Below, piece after piece: positions 26,418 to 35,226 of a stretch of DNA of 64,000 bases (positions are counted from its first letter, which is position 1; the number at the start of each line of letters is the position of its first letter). A model generated the notes under the pieces. That model was not told where the DNA came from, searched no databases, and saw only the letters and a list, made by a program, of their open reading frames with translations. The stretch lies in assembly GCF_025273675.1 (NCBI RefSeq), contig NZ_CP045809.1, forward strand, positions 4,464,001 to 4,528,000, written 5' to 3'. A program made the translations under genes and the position numbers. The DNA comes from Gordonia pseudamarae (GTDB lineage Bacteria > Actinomycetota > Actinomycetes > Mycobacteriales > Mycobacteriaceae).

Positions 26418-27905
26418 TCAAGACAGCACCGCGTCGCCGGCCTCGCCGACACGAACGTCCCGGCCCGCGACGTCCTCACCGGCGAACGCCGCCAGGTCGT
26501 CGGCGTCGGTGACCACCGCGAGCACCCGTTCTCCGGAGCGCGGTGCGGCCGCCACGAAAGCCTTCTCGGGCAGTCCATCCCGGCCGTACACCACGGTCCA
26601 TGATTCGACGCGGGCGGTGCCGGCGTAGGAGATCATCTCTGTGGTCACCGGTTCGGCATCGACCAGATTCTGGACGTCATGGCGGGAGAACCCGGACTCC
26701 GGCGGCGTCGTCGAGTAGATCCCGAAGGCGTGCTTGGTGAGATAACCGCTGTTGGCGGTCACCAGCCCGTACGAGCCCGGATTCTCCCGCAGTCTCGTGG
26801 CAACCGTGGCGATCGCGTGAGTGCTGTAGTTGTTCCACGGACCGCCGGCGAAGGTGAGGCCACCGGTACAGGTGAGCGGCCGGGCCGGATCATCGATCGG
26901 CAGACCGATCTCCGCCGCGGCGATCGCCACCGCGGAGGGGAAGCATGAATAGACGTCGACGAACTCGATGTCCCCAAGACCGAGGCCGGCCACCGCCAAT
27001 GCCTCACGTGCCCCGATCCGGATGGCCGGTGAACGATCGAGGGCCCCGCGGGCCGCGATCGCGTCCGTGTCGTGAGACTCCGTACCCACCTGCGGGAACA
27101 CCCAGGTCGCCGGATCGATCCCCAGCTCTCGCGCCGTGCCCACCGAACACATCAGCAGGGCCGCGCCCTGATCGACCATGTTGTTGGAGTTGAGCAGTTT
27201 CGGGTACGGCGAGGCGATCATCCGGTTGCCCGGCGAGACGGTGATCAGTTCGTCGGCGCCGTATTCCTTCTGCGTCCAGGCCTTGGGATTGCCGGCCGCG
27301 ACCTTGCTGAACGCGGACCACAGCCGGCCCATCTCCTGAGCGTGATCGGCGATGGAGTTGCCCGCCGAGATCCGGCGCGCCTGCTCAAACAGCGGATACA
27401 CGTACGACGGGCGGTCGATCCCGATCCGCCGTTCGCTCTCGGCTTCCATCGGCACGTCCGGGACGACGATATGCGCCTGCCCGACCGTCTCGTCCTGCTT
27501 GGTCCATTCCGGCCGTTCCCCGGCCGCCCTCAGCTTCATCCGGGTACGCCAGGACTCGGCACCGCCGAGCAGGACCACATCGGCCCGGCCCGCGAGGATG
27601 TCCTGCGCCGCCGCGTTGACCATGACCTGCGGGGTGCTGCCGCCGTTGCCGGAATACCCGGTCCGGCGCAGCGCACCGGCGGCCCCGATACGCTCACCCA
27701 CCAACAGACCCGGGTCGCGGTAGCGCCAGGACAGCAGACCGACCACCCACACGGTGTCGACCTGCTCCAGCAGCCGAGCCGAACCGGCTTCGGCGGCCGC
27801 CTCGCGGGCGGCCGAGACCATCAAGTCGACCGGCTCGATGCCGCCGTCGCGCGCGTTGATCTGGCCGCCGCCGACCAGGACCGGGGTTCGCGGGTCAAGG
27901 GTCAT
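26418..27905 (-). CDS. Thiolase-like acetyl-CoA acetyltransferase family protein
   Basis: This is 495 residues. The N-terminal 380 resemble the thiolase fold (PVLVGGGQINARDGG, DTVWVVGLLSWRYRDPG, NGGSTPQVMVNAAAQDILAG, IEFVDVYSCFPSAVAIAAAE, CTGGLTFAGGPWNNYSTHA). A C-terminal extension (about 400-495) has an OB-like ARVESWTVVYGRDGLPEKAF segment, i.e. a DUF35-like domain fused in cis. The position of the classical nucleophilic Cys is SGNGGSTPQ, lacking Cys. Thus thiolytic activity by the standard mechanism is doubtful. ATG 27905 has GGAGGGAAG upstream. A palindromic operator lies 56 bases upstream. It is separate from the neighbouring mce operon by an 85-bp gap. Confidence 0.8.
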   Translation of the reverse strand: MTLDPRTPVLVGGGQINARDGGIEPVDLMVSAAREAAAEAGSARLLEQVDTVWVVGLLSWRYRDPGLLVGERIGAAGALRRTGYSGNGGSTPQVMVNAAAQDILAGRADVVLLGGAESWRTRMKLRAAGERPEWTKQDETVGQAHIVVPDVPMEAESERRIGIDRPSYVYPLFEQARRISAGNSIADHAQEMGRLWSAFSKVAAGNPKAWTQKEYGADELITVSPGNRMIASPYPKLLNSNNMVDQGAALLMCSVGTARELGIDPATWVFPQVGTESHDTDAIAARGALDRSPAIRIGAREALAVAGLGLGDIEFVDVYSCFPSAVAIAAAEIGLPIDDPARPLTCTGGLTFAGGPWNNYSTHAIATVATRLRENPGSYGLVTANSGYLTKHAFGIYSTTPPESGFSRHDVQNLVDAEPVTTEMISYAGTARVESWTVVYGRDGLPEKAFVAAAPRSGERVLAVVTDADDLAAFAGEDVAGRDVRVGEAGDAVLS

Positions 27906-27956
27906 GGGCTGCTTCCCTCCGTCGGTACGCGATGCCCGGACGTTCCGGGACAGCTC

Positions 27957-27979
27957 ATAATCTAATGTTAGTAGATTAT
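27957..27979. promoter_or_regulatory. Palindromic operator upstream of thiolase-like gene, containing the 13-bp motif
   Basis: ATAATCTA-N7-TAGATTAT is a perfect 8+8 palindrome. Inside it, 27962-27974 (CTAATGTTAGTAG) matches CTAWYGNCRWTAG at 10 of 12 positions. It lies 51-73 bases upstream of the start codon, in the 85-bp gap after mceG. Confidence 0.65.
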
Positions 27980-27990
27980 ATGAGGTCCGG

Positions 27991-29124
27991 TCAGCCGCGC
28001 CGAACCGCTCCGAAGCTCTCGGTCGGCGCCTGCGACCACTCGTCGATCGGTGCGGCGTGCACCCCGCCGCGGGCGTTGTCGACAGCCACTCCGGCGGCGT
28101 GCGCCTGCGCCAACTCGGCCCGATTCTGCGCCTTGATCTCATCCTCCTGCGCCATCGACCGCACAATCGCCTCCTGCGCATTCGGCGGCAACGTATGCAA
28201 CATCTCATGCACCCGCGCACGATGCCGAATCGCCGCCTGCCGCTCCGGCATACCCGGATTCGGCTGCACCTGCGGAATGATCTCCGTGAAATCATCCTTC
28301 GTACCACCACCGGAAATACCCGCGGCCTGCATCGCCGCCTCCGCAGCCGCCACCGCCTCGTCCTTCTCCTCCGACATACCGATCGGACCAAACCGATCAC
28401 CGGACAAGAACTGCTTCACCACCGGCTGCTCCGACGTCAACAACTGCTCACGCGGACCAAACATCACCAACTCCTTCCGGAACAACATCCCAATATTGTC
28501 CGGAATCGTCCGCGCGATATTGATATTGTGCGTCACAATCAAAATCGTCGCATCAATCGTCGCATTGATATCGATCAACAACTGCGAAATATAAGCCGTA
28601 CGCACCGGATCCAAACCCGAATCCGGCTCATCACACAAAATGATCTGCGGATCCAACACCAACGCCCGCGCCAAGCCGGCACGCTTACGCATACCACCGG
28701 AAATCTCACCCGGCAGCTTATCCTCCGCCCCCAACAGACCGACCATGTCGACCTTCTCCATCACGATCCGACGAACCTCGTCCTCCTTCTTCTTCGTATG
28801 CTCACGAAGAGGGAACGCGATATTGTCATACAACGACATCGAACCGAACAGCGCACCATCCTGAAACAGCACACCGAACAACTTACGAATCTCGTACAAC
28901 TCCTTCGCCGAACACTGCGTGATATCAGTGCCATCGATGACCACCGACCCCTGCTCCGGATGCAGCAGACCGATCAACGTCTTCAAAAACACCGACTTAC
29001 CCGTACCCGAAGGCCCCAACAACGCACTGACCTCACCCGTCGGCAACGTCAACGTCACATCACGCCAAATATTCTGCGACCCGAACGACTTGGTAAGCCC
29101 GGAGACACTGACCTCTACACCCAC
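27991..29124 (-). CDS. mceG: Mce-transporter ATPase MceG (Mkl-like)
   Basis: This is the cytoplasmic ABC ATPase that powers Mce lipid importers by binding the YrbE permeases. The 377 residues carry Walker A LLGPSGTGKS, Q-loop FQDGALF, signature GEISGGMRKRAGLARAL, Walker B IILCDEPDSGLDP and H-loop IVTHNINIA. A C-terminal extension after residue 250 is typical of actinobacterial MceG. GTG 29124 follows GGAAGGA. It is the last gene of the mce operon, 42 bases after the Mas gene; in M. tuberculosis mceG is unlinked. Codon use is unusual: most of the gene prefers T/G-ending codons (GAT, TTG, GGT, ATT), unlike the C-ending neighbours. Confidence 0.95.
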   Translation of the reverse strand: MGVEVSVSGLTKSFGSQNIWRDVTLTLPTGEVSALLGPSGTGKSVFLKTLIGLLHPEQGSVVIDGTDITQCSAKELYEIRKLFGVLFQDGALFGSMSLYDNIAFPLREHTKKKEDEVRRIVMEKVDMVGLLGAEDKLPGEISGGMRKRAGLARALVLDPQIILCDEPDSGLDPVRTAYISQLLIDINATIDATILIVTHNINIARTIPDNIGMLFRKELVMFGPREQLLTSEQPVVKQFLSGDRFGPIGMSEEKDEAVAAAEAAMQAAGISGGGTKDDFTEIIPQVQPNPGMPERQAAIRHRARVHEMLHTLPPNAQEAIVRSMAQEDEIKAQNRAELAQAHAAGVAVDNARGGVHAAPIDEWSQAPTESFGAVRRG

Positions 29125-29166
29125 TGCTATTTCCTTCCGATGTCAGCAATCACATACCGGCGGCAC

Positions 29167-30039
29167 TCAATTGCCGGGTGTGCCCTGGTTCTGCCCGTTC
29201 TGCGTCTGCTGATCCGGGGTCTGCTGGTTCTGAGTCTGCTGGTTCTGGTTGCCGGCCGAGGGAGCCTGGCCGTCCGTGCTCGCGCCGTCGGCGTCGAGAT
29301 TGGTGCCGTTGCTGGTGATCGCGGTGATCTTCCAGTCCTGGCCCTTGTCGATGGTCAGTTTGTAGGTGGCGGTGGTGTCGATGCCCGACGCCGACGTCTG
29401 CACGTTCTTGGTCACGATCTGCACAAAGGCGTCGACCTGGTAAACGTCACCATCCACCGACGACACCTTCGCGGTGATGGGTGCGGACGTCGACGACCAC
29501 TGCATCGGACGCAGCAACTGCTCCATCTGGCTCGCGGCGTTACGCAGCTTGGCCGACAGCTCCGGCGTGGTGTTCGCGGTCAGCCGCGTCAACCAGCCCT
29601 GCGTGTCCTCATAGCTCATGTTCGCCGCGCCGGTGGCGTAGTCGAGCGCCACCTCCTCGGCGTGCGCCTTGTCCTTCGCCGCCGATTTCAAATCGTCGAC
29701 CTGTCCTGATTTGTCCACCACCAGCCAAATCAGGACCGCGCCGATGACGACAGCGGCCACCGCACCAAGTCCGACCGCCAGCGATGTCACCGACAGGGTC
29801 AGCGTGCCCGATCTCCGCCCGCTCGCGGCGGGATCGGACCCGGCGGCAGACTTCTTCGACTCGGGACTTGCAGACTCGGTGCTCTTTGAATCTGGGCTCT
29901 TTGAATCTGGGCTCGTCGAATCGGGACCGGCGGACGTGGTGGCCTCGCCGGATTCCCCGGCGTCGGATTCGTGGTCTGTGCTGTCCGCTGCCATGTCCTC
30001 GATCTCCTCCGGTGCGCGGGTGTCGATGACACTCTTCAT
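29167..30039 (-). CDS. Mce-associated membrane protein (Mas)
   Basis: This 290-residue protein is of the type found at the end of mce operons, thought to stabilise the transporter. An acidic, Ser/Pro/Lys-rich N-terminus includes DSKSPDSKSTES encoded by 15-bp repeats. One membrane helix lies near 80-105 (VGLGAVAAVVIGAVLIWLVV). The extracytoplasmic domain follows (VALDYATGAANMSYEDTQGW, DAFVQIVTKNVQTSASG, KLTIDKGQDWKITAI). The Gln/Asn-rich tail has QNQQTQNQQTPDQQTQNGQN. ATG 30039 follows AGGAGG and lies 2 bases from the mceF stop, so the gene is in the operon. The low-complexity tail is unusual and may sit in the cell wall. Confidence 0.85.
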   Translation of the reverse strand: MKSVIDTRAPEEIEDMAADSTDHESDAGESGEATTSAGPDSTSPDSKSPDSKSTESASPESKKSAAGSDPAASGRRSGTLTLSVTSLAVGLGAVAAVVIGAVLIWLVVDKSGQVDDLKSAAKDKAHAEEVALDYATGAANMSYEDTQGWLTRLTANTTPELSAKLRNAASQMEQLLRPMQWSSTSAPITAKVSSVDGDVYQVDAFVQIVTKNVQTSASGIDTTATYKLTIDKGQDWKITAITSNGTNLDADGASTDGQAPSAGNQNQQTQNQQTPDQQTQNGQNQGTPGN

Positions 30040-30040
30040 G

Positions 30041-31009
30041 TCAGCGACCTCCTGTGTTGTTGGGCTGGGCGATTCTGATCGTAAGCGCACCCCCATTGGC
30101 GGAGGCGATGAGTTGATCGAGCAACTTGCCGGTGTCGATGGTGCGCAGCGACGCCGCTCCCGCCGAGGTCAGCGGCAACAGATTGTCGCCGATGACCTTG
30201 ATGTCGCCGGAACTGCCGTCGAGGAACTTCTGCAGCATCGCCACCAGGGGGGTCGCGCCCTCGTTGATACCGATGACCATCGGCCCCGACCAGTCGATCG
30301 CATCCTTGACGCCGTGCGTCATGTAGGTGAACATCGCGGTGAAGTCGTACACCTTGGGGGTCAGCTCCCGCAGATCCTGCGGCAGCGGCCCCGAACGCAT
30401 CAGCAGCGGCTGCATGGTCTGCAACAGGGTCCGCAGCGAATCCTGATTGCGCAGCAATTGCTTGGTCATCGCAGTCCCGGCCTTGTTGAGGTTGTCGAGC
30501 ACCTCGATGTCCTCGGGAAGTCCGGCGTCGAGTTCCCGGAACACGTCCTGCACCTTGTCGGCATCCACCTGGGTGAGGATCTTGGTCACCTGCTCGGACA
30601 AATCCTTGAAGGTCGAGGTCACCTCCACCTGACCGGTATCGACCTGGGCGTTGTTCTGCAGGTACGGTCCGGTCGTGGCCGTCGGCAACACCGACACATA
30701 CGCCTCACCGAGTGCCGACAGATTGTCCACCCGGTACCGGCTGGCGACCGGAATCTTCGTCGATTTGCCGTAGTCCCAGGTGATCCGGGCGCCCTCGACG
30801 CTCTGTGAGATGTCGGTGACGTGACCGATCTCTATACCCCGGAGCAGAACCCGTGAACCCACCAGGATTCCGTTGGTATCCGGCACGGTGATCGTCGCAT
30901 GTTTGGCGCCGATCGTCTTGATGTGCAGGCCGACGTTGAAGATGTACATGATCGACACCCCCAGGATGACCAGCATTGCCAGCACCGACACCCGAGTTTT
31001 CGTGATCAT
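30041..31009 (-). CDS. mceF: Mce-family protein MceF
   Basis: This is one of six Mce subunits that form the periplasmic lipid-conducting tube of an Mce importer. The 322 residues comprise an N-terminal signal anchor (VSVLAMLVILGVSIMYIFNVGL), the MlaD/Mce domain (ITVPDTNGILVGSRVLLRGIEIGHVTDI) and a long helical region ending in ALTIRIAQPNNTGGR. ATG 31009 overlaps the mceE stop (ATGA). Assignment as F rests on gene order and the short C-terminus. Confidence 0.92.
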   Translation of the reverse strand: MITKTRVSVLAMLVILGVSIMYIFNVGLHIKTIGAKHATITVPDTNGILVGSRVLLRGIEIGHVTDISQSVEGARITWDYGKSTKIPVASRYRVDNLSALGEAYVSVLPTATTGPYLQNNAQVDTGQVEVTSTFKDLSEQVTKILTQVDADKVQDVFRELDAGLPEDIEVLDNLNKAGTAMTKQLLRNQDSLRTLLQTMQPLLMRSGPLPQDLRELTPKVYDFTAMFTYMTHGVKDAIDWSGPMVIGINEGATPLVAMLQKFLDGSSGDIKVIGDNLLPLTSAGAASLRTIDTGKLLDQLIASANGGALTIRIAQPNNTGGR

Positions 31010-32121
31010 CGGATGACCCCCAGAATCCGCAGCACCGAGACGGTGTCGCCAAGCAATTGCTTATTACTCCCCGATGCCTTCACAGACGTGACCGTCACCT
31101 TGGGATTCTTCAGGAACGGCAGCAGGGTGTCGCTGATGAAGCTGTTGGTCGCCTTCACCGTCCCGCCGCCGGCCGGCCACATCGGATTGGCCGTTTCAAG
31201 CATCTCGGCGACCGAGTTGAGCAGCGGCGTGGCCCACAGACCACCGGTGAAGATCGAACCCACCGACGGCAGCAGCGTGGCGATGTGACGCAGCAAGGTG
31301 TGCGCGACGGTCTTGAAGAAGTGCACCCCGTCGTCGGAGAAGACATTCTTGATGTAAGCGTCGCCGGCCGGGAACGACCTGGCCACGTTGTCCAGTCCGT
31401 ACAGGGTCCGGTCGATCTCGTCGGTGTTGTCGGCGAGATCGTCCAGGTCCTTGGCCACCGTGGTCGCCAGCCTGCGCACATCGCGCACCTTCGGCAGCAC
31501 CTTGTTAAGAGTACCCATCGTGTCCTGGACCTTCTGGATGGTTCCGCCGTTCACGAAGTAGGCCAGGACCGCGATCGTGTCCTCCAGCGTGGGCGGTGAG
31601 GTGGTCCGATCCTGCGGGATGACCGAACCATCGCGCAGGTACTCGGTCGACACCGCGTTCGTGTCCGGTGTCAGCGCGAGGTAGGTGTCACCCAGTGGCG
31701 TGTTCTGCCGGATGACGGCCGACGAGTTGGCGGGCACCGGACGGGATTTGGTGAGACCGACGACCACATCGACGCCGTCGGCGGTCTCGTTCAGGGCGCT
31801 GACGCGACCGACCTGCAGGCCGTTCATCATCACGTCGGCGCCGGTGGGGAGATTGAGCACGCTGGCGAACTTCAGCGTCACGCTGTAGTCGTTGCTGACG
31901 CCGGCCTTCACCGACGGCAGCCGGTTCGGGCTCAACGCGCAGCCGCTGGTCGCCATGAGCGCGGCGACAACAACCCCCAACGCCACCATGATTCGGGCGA
32001 TGTGTCGCGAATTGCCCTTGCGGGCATGCGAACTCTCTCCTACGCCCCGGTTCTGGCGCGTGTTCAGGGTCTTGTTCAACTCCCCCTGAACCTCTTTCTT
32101 CGCCGACGGCGTGTCATTCAT
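31006..32121 (-). CDS. mceE: Mce-family lipoprotein MceE
   Basis: This is the lipoprotein subunit of the Mce tube, 371 residues. A lipobox ends at Cys61 (ALMATSGC) after a hydrophobic stretch. The Mce domain follows (VTLKFASVLNLPTGADVMMN, GLQVGRVSALNE). The lipobox is the hallmark of MceE among mce operon products. ATG 32121 overlaps the mceD stop. The 40-residue positively charged N-terminus before the hydrophobic segment is longer than usual for a lipoprotein signal; an internal start is possible but would break the overlap. Confidence 0.92.
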   Translation of the reverse strand: MNDTPSAKKEVQGELNKTLNTRQNRGVGESSHARKGNSRHIARIMVALGVVVAALMATSGCALSPNRLPSVKAGVSNDYSVTLKFASVLNLPTGADVMMNGLQVGRVSALNETADGVDVVVGLTKSRPVPANSSAVIRQNTPLGDTYLALTPDTNAVSTEYLRDGSVIPQDRTTSPPTLEDTIAVLAYFVNGGTIQKVQDTMGTLNKVLPKVRDVRRLATTVAKDLDDLADNTDEIDRTLYGLDNVARSFPAGDAYIKNVFSDDGVHFFKTVAHTLLRHIATLLPSVGSIFTGGLWATPLLNSVAEMLETANPMWPAGGGTVKATNSFISDTLLPFLKNPKVTVTSVKASGSNKQLLGDTVSVLRILGVIR

Positions 32122-33227
32122 CGGATGCCTGCCTTCTGCAAGACGAGGGTGACGAGGTTGGTCGCGTCCACTGTGCCGTTGGCGGTATCGCAGGCCTTGC
32201 CCGCGGCGGCGCACTGACGCTTGTCGAGCTTGAACGCCGGTGCCGAGTACGGGATCGACAGGCCACCGGTGGTCGATGTCTGCTGCTTGAGCGCATCGGC
32301 GATCGCCGGCGACAGATTCGACAGATCCTGAGCCCAGCCGGGAGCCCGGTTCTTGGCGATATCATGCAGTTCCGGCGGAGCCAGACCCAGAATCAGCGGT
32401 TCCAGCTCGTGACCGTAGTTCCGCCAGACGTCATACATCAGCGCGATCGTCCAGCCGATGCCGCGGCAGAACCGCGCCACGTGGTAGAACAGCTCGGTAC
32501 CGAGCCCGGCGACCGTGGGCGCCTGGCCGGTGATCGACAAGATCGTGTCCCAGTTGTTCAGCGCATCGGTGGTCAGCGGCGCCATATCCCGGATTGCCGA
32601 ACCGATATCGGCCGTGAAACCGTCGGGGTCCTGGGCGGCCTTGGCCGCGTTCACGTACATCGAATGCGCCTTCGCGCCGGTTCCCGAGAGCGCGGTATCG
32701 GCACCGTCGAGGGCGTTCTGCAGATCGAGTCCGCCGTTGTCGGACAGGTCCTTGAGAAAGTCCGACGCCGATCCGGCGACCTCGTTGATGTTCTTGGGGG
32801 TGAACGTGGTGGTGATGCATTGGCCCTTGCTCAGCGTCGGACCGTCGGTGTAGTTGCCGACGAGTTCCAGACTGCGGTCGGCCAGAAGCGACTTCGAGCG
32901 GGTCACGGCGGTGACGTCGGCCGGGTACGCACGACCGGAATCCAGCGAGAAGGTCACCTTCACACGGGTGCCGGCGTTCTCGATACCGGTAACCTCACCG
33001 ACCCGGAATCCCATCTGGGTCACCGGGTTTCCCTTGTACAGGCCGATCGCATCGGTGAGCATGGCGCAGAATCCGCCGCCACCCTCGGCGCCCTCGGTCG
33101 TCGACCGGCCCGAGCTGATCCCCCGGCCGGCCACCACGCCGATGATCGCAGTCACGAACACCACGGCCAGGACGCCGATCAGGATCGGCTTCTTGCCACC
33201 CACGGTGGCCTTAGTCTGTGGTGTCAT
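32118..33227 (-). CDS. mceD: Mce-family protein MceD
   Basis: This is an Mce tube subunit, 369 residues: N-terminal anchor (PILIGVLAVVFVTAIIGVVAG), then the Mce domain with FCAMLTDAIGLYKGNPVTQM and GFRVGEVTGIENAGTRVKVTF, and a C-terminal helical part with GWTIALMYDVWRNYGHELEP. It has two cysteine-containing segments (FCAML and QCAAAGKACD) that could form disulfides outside the membrane. ATG 33227, one base after the mceC stop. Position D is by order in the operon. Confidence 0.92.
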   Translation of the reverse strand: MTPQTKATVGGKKPILIGVLAVVFVTAIIGVVAGRGISSGRSTTEGAEGGGGFCAMLTDAIGLYKGNPVTQMGFRVGEVTGIENAGTRVKVTFSLDSGRAYPADVTAVTRSKSLLADRSLELVGNYTDGPTLSKGQCITTTFTPKNINEVAGSASDFLKDLSDNGGLDLQNALDGADTALSGTGAKAHSMYVNAAKAAQDPDGFTADIGSAIRDMAPLTTDALNNWDTILSITGQAPTVAGLGTELFYHVARFCRGIGWTIALMYDVWRNYGHELEPLILGLAPPELHDIAKNRAPGWAQDLSNLSPAIADALKQQTSTTGGLSIPYSAPAFKLDKRQCAAAGKACDTANGTVDATNLVTLVLQKAGIR

Positions 33228-33228
33228 G

Positions 33229-34221
33229 TCAGCACTTCCTCCCGCGGACGGGGATGCACAGGCCGCTCAAGGACAGCTGTCCATTGCTCAACTGGCGCAG
33301 GTTCTCCGGTGTCAGGCCACCCATGAGCTTGTCCTTGAGCGCGATCAAACCGGTGATGGTCGGCTCGAATTCACTGATGATCTTGCGCAGATCGGCCAGC
33401 AGAGAATGAATCTGCGGAGCCAGCTGGTCACTGTTCACCAGGTACAGGCGGAATGAGGGGCCGAGCCTGTACAGCACGCTGGAAAACAGCGTGTAGGCGT
33501 AGTTGAATCCCGCGGAATTGATGTGATAAGTGGTCACGACGGAATCGATCTTCTTGACCAGATCGAACACGAAGTCCCGATTGTTGTTGAAGGTACCCAG
33601 GTACTCCGAGGCCAGCCGGGCGATCTGATGGATCTGAGTGCGTTGCTTGGCGAAGACCTCCGTCACCGAGTCCAGACCATCGACGATCGAGCGCAGCGAC
33701 GTGGTGTTGTCACCGAACGCATCGGCGACCTGCCTGATGTTGGAATGCCAACGGGTGGTGTCTACTTCGTCGGTGGTGTCGGGTACCGCCTGGATGACGT
33801 CGCCGATGGAGTACGGGACGGTCACCCGGTCGACGGGGATCGTCGCCGACGATTCCCTTGTCCCGGAGGGGATCAGGGTGATCGCGTAACCACCGACCGG
33901 GGTCAGCATGCGGACATCGACGGTCGAGCGGTCACCGACGAAGGTGGACTTGTCGATCTTGGCTTTGACCAGCACGTGATCGGACTTGATCGCCACGTCG
34001 GTGACCTTGCCGACGACGATGCCCGCAACGCGCACGTCGACACCGGAACTCAACGATGCGGCATCGGTGACCGCGAACGACAGTTCCTTCTTTCCCGGCG
34101 GGCGCAGGTAGACCACGAAGAGCGCCACCAGCAGTGCGACGACCGTGGCGATCACCGTCAGACCGATCAGCTTCTCATTCGGCCCGTCCTTGCGGCCTTT
34201 CTTACGTTTCACGGATTGCAC
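33229..34221 (-). CDS. mceC: Mce-family protein MceC
   Basis: This is an Mce tube subunit, 330 residues: basic N-terminus, membrane anchor (LIGLTVIATVVALLVALFVVYL), Mce domain (FAVTDAASLSSGVDVRVAGI, VVGKVTDVAIK) and a long helical domain, ending GLCIPVRGRKC. The GTG start at 34221 overlaps the mceB end by 13 bases and has AGGTGG upstream. An alternative GTG at 34212 would give a shorter overlap. Confidence 0.92.
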   Translation of the reverse strand: MQSVKRKKGRKDGPNEKLIGLTVIATVVALLVALFVVYLRPPGKKELSFAVTDAASLSSGVDVRVAGIVVGKVTDVAIKSDHVLVKAKIDKSTFVGDRSTVDVRMLTPVGGYAITLIPSGTRESSATIPVDRVTVPYSIGDVIQAVPDTTDEVDTTRWHSNIRQVADAFGDNTTSLRSIVDGLDSVTEVFAKQRTQIHQIARLASEYLGTFNNNRDFVFDLVKKIDSVVTTYHINSAGFNYAYTLFSSVLYRLGPSFRLYLVNSDQLAPQIHSLLADLRKIISEFEPTITGLIALKDKLMGGLTPENLRQLSNGQLSLSGLCIPVRGRKC

Positions 34222-35225
34222 AGGACCACCTCACTGCCCTTGATGAAGAAGGTCGCTTCGAGCGGAATGTATACGTTCCCCTTGGAACACGGGGGTATTC
34301 CGGGCTGAAAGTCAGCCGCGGACTTGATGCCCGCCAGGGTATTCGGCATCAGCTCGAACACGCCGAGCGCCGAGGTTGCGTCCTTGAACACCGACTTGAT
34401 CCGAACCTCCATGTCGGTGTCCTCCTTGATCTCGAGCGCGGCGAGGATCCGCTCGAGTGGTTCGAACAGGGCCGGGCCGGCGCTGGCGGTGACGGCGAAC
34501 TCGTCCAGCACCGTCATCGCGGCACTCATCGGCTCGTCCACGGCCTGCAGGAACCCTATGACGTTCTCGTTGCGTCCACCCATCGACTCGGTGATGCGGG
34601 CGAGGTTGCCGGTAAGCGTGGAGATCAGCTGCTGCCGGTTCTTGGCGTATTTGGTCAGCTTCTGCGTGCTGTCGAGCATCGGTCCCAGACCGCCGCCATC
34701 ACCCTGCAGGAGCGCGATCGCGTTCTCGCTGAACTGGTTGATGTCCTTGGCGTTCATGGTCACCAGTACCGGCTGCAGACCGTTGAACAGCCGGGTGATG
34801 TCGAACGAGGGCACCGTCCGCTCGGTCGGGACGTGACTGACCCGCCGACCGTTCCCCTCCCCCGGCCGGACGTCCACATACCGGACGCCGGTCAGGTTCT
34901 GGTACTTGATGGCCAACGAGGTGGTGTCGGTGATGACGTGATCGGTGTCGAGGGTGAACTCCACATGTGCGAGCGGCGTGGACTTGTCGGCCCCCTGCTT
35001 GAGTTCGACACTGGTCACCTTGCCGACCCGCTTGCCGCGGAACCGCACGTCACCATTCGGGTGCAGACCCGAGGCATCGGTGAAATCGGCGCTGTAGCTG
35101 CGGGTGTCGACGTCGACCGGGTTGCGCATCGCGTTGACCACCAGGATGAACAGCAGGACGGTGATCACGGCGATACCGATGACCTTGACGCCGGTCTTGA
35201 TATTTTGCACTCGAGGTGACGCCAT
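34209..35225 (-). CDS. mceB: Mce-family protein MceB
   Basis: This is an Mce tube subunit, 338 residues: anchor (TGVKVIGIAVITVLLFILVV), Mce domain (YSADFTDASGLHPNGDVRFR, GKRVGKVTSVEL) with the conserved DVRPGEG segment, then a helical region ending in VVLCNP. ATG 35225, directly after the mceA stop. Confidence 0.92.
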   Translation of the reverse strand: MASPRVQNIKTGVKVIGIAVITVLLFILVVNAMRNPVDVDTRSYSADFTDASGLHPNGDVRFRGKRVGKVTSVELKQGADKSTPLAHVEFTLDTDHVITDTTSLAIKYQNLTGVRYVDVRPGEGNGRRVSHVPTERTVPSFDITRLFNGLQPVLVTMNAKDINQFSENAIALLQGDGGGLGPMLDSTQKLTKYAKNRQQLISTLTGNLARITESMGGRNENVIGFLQAVDEPMSAAMTVLDEFAVTASAGPALFEPLERILAALEIKEDTDMEVRIKSVFKDATSALGVFELMPNTLAGIKSAADFQPGIPPCSKGNVYIPLEATFFIKGSEVVLCNP

Positions 35226-35226
35226 G

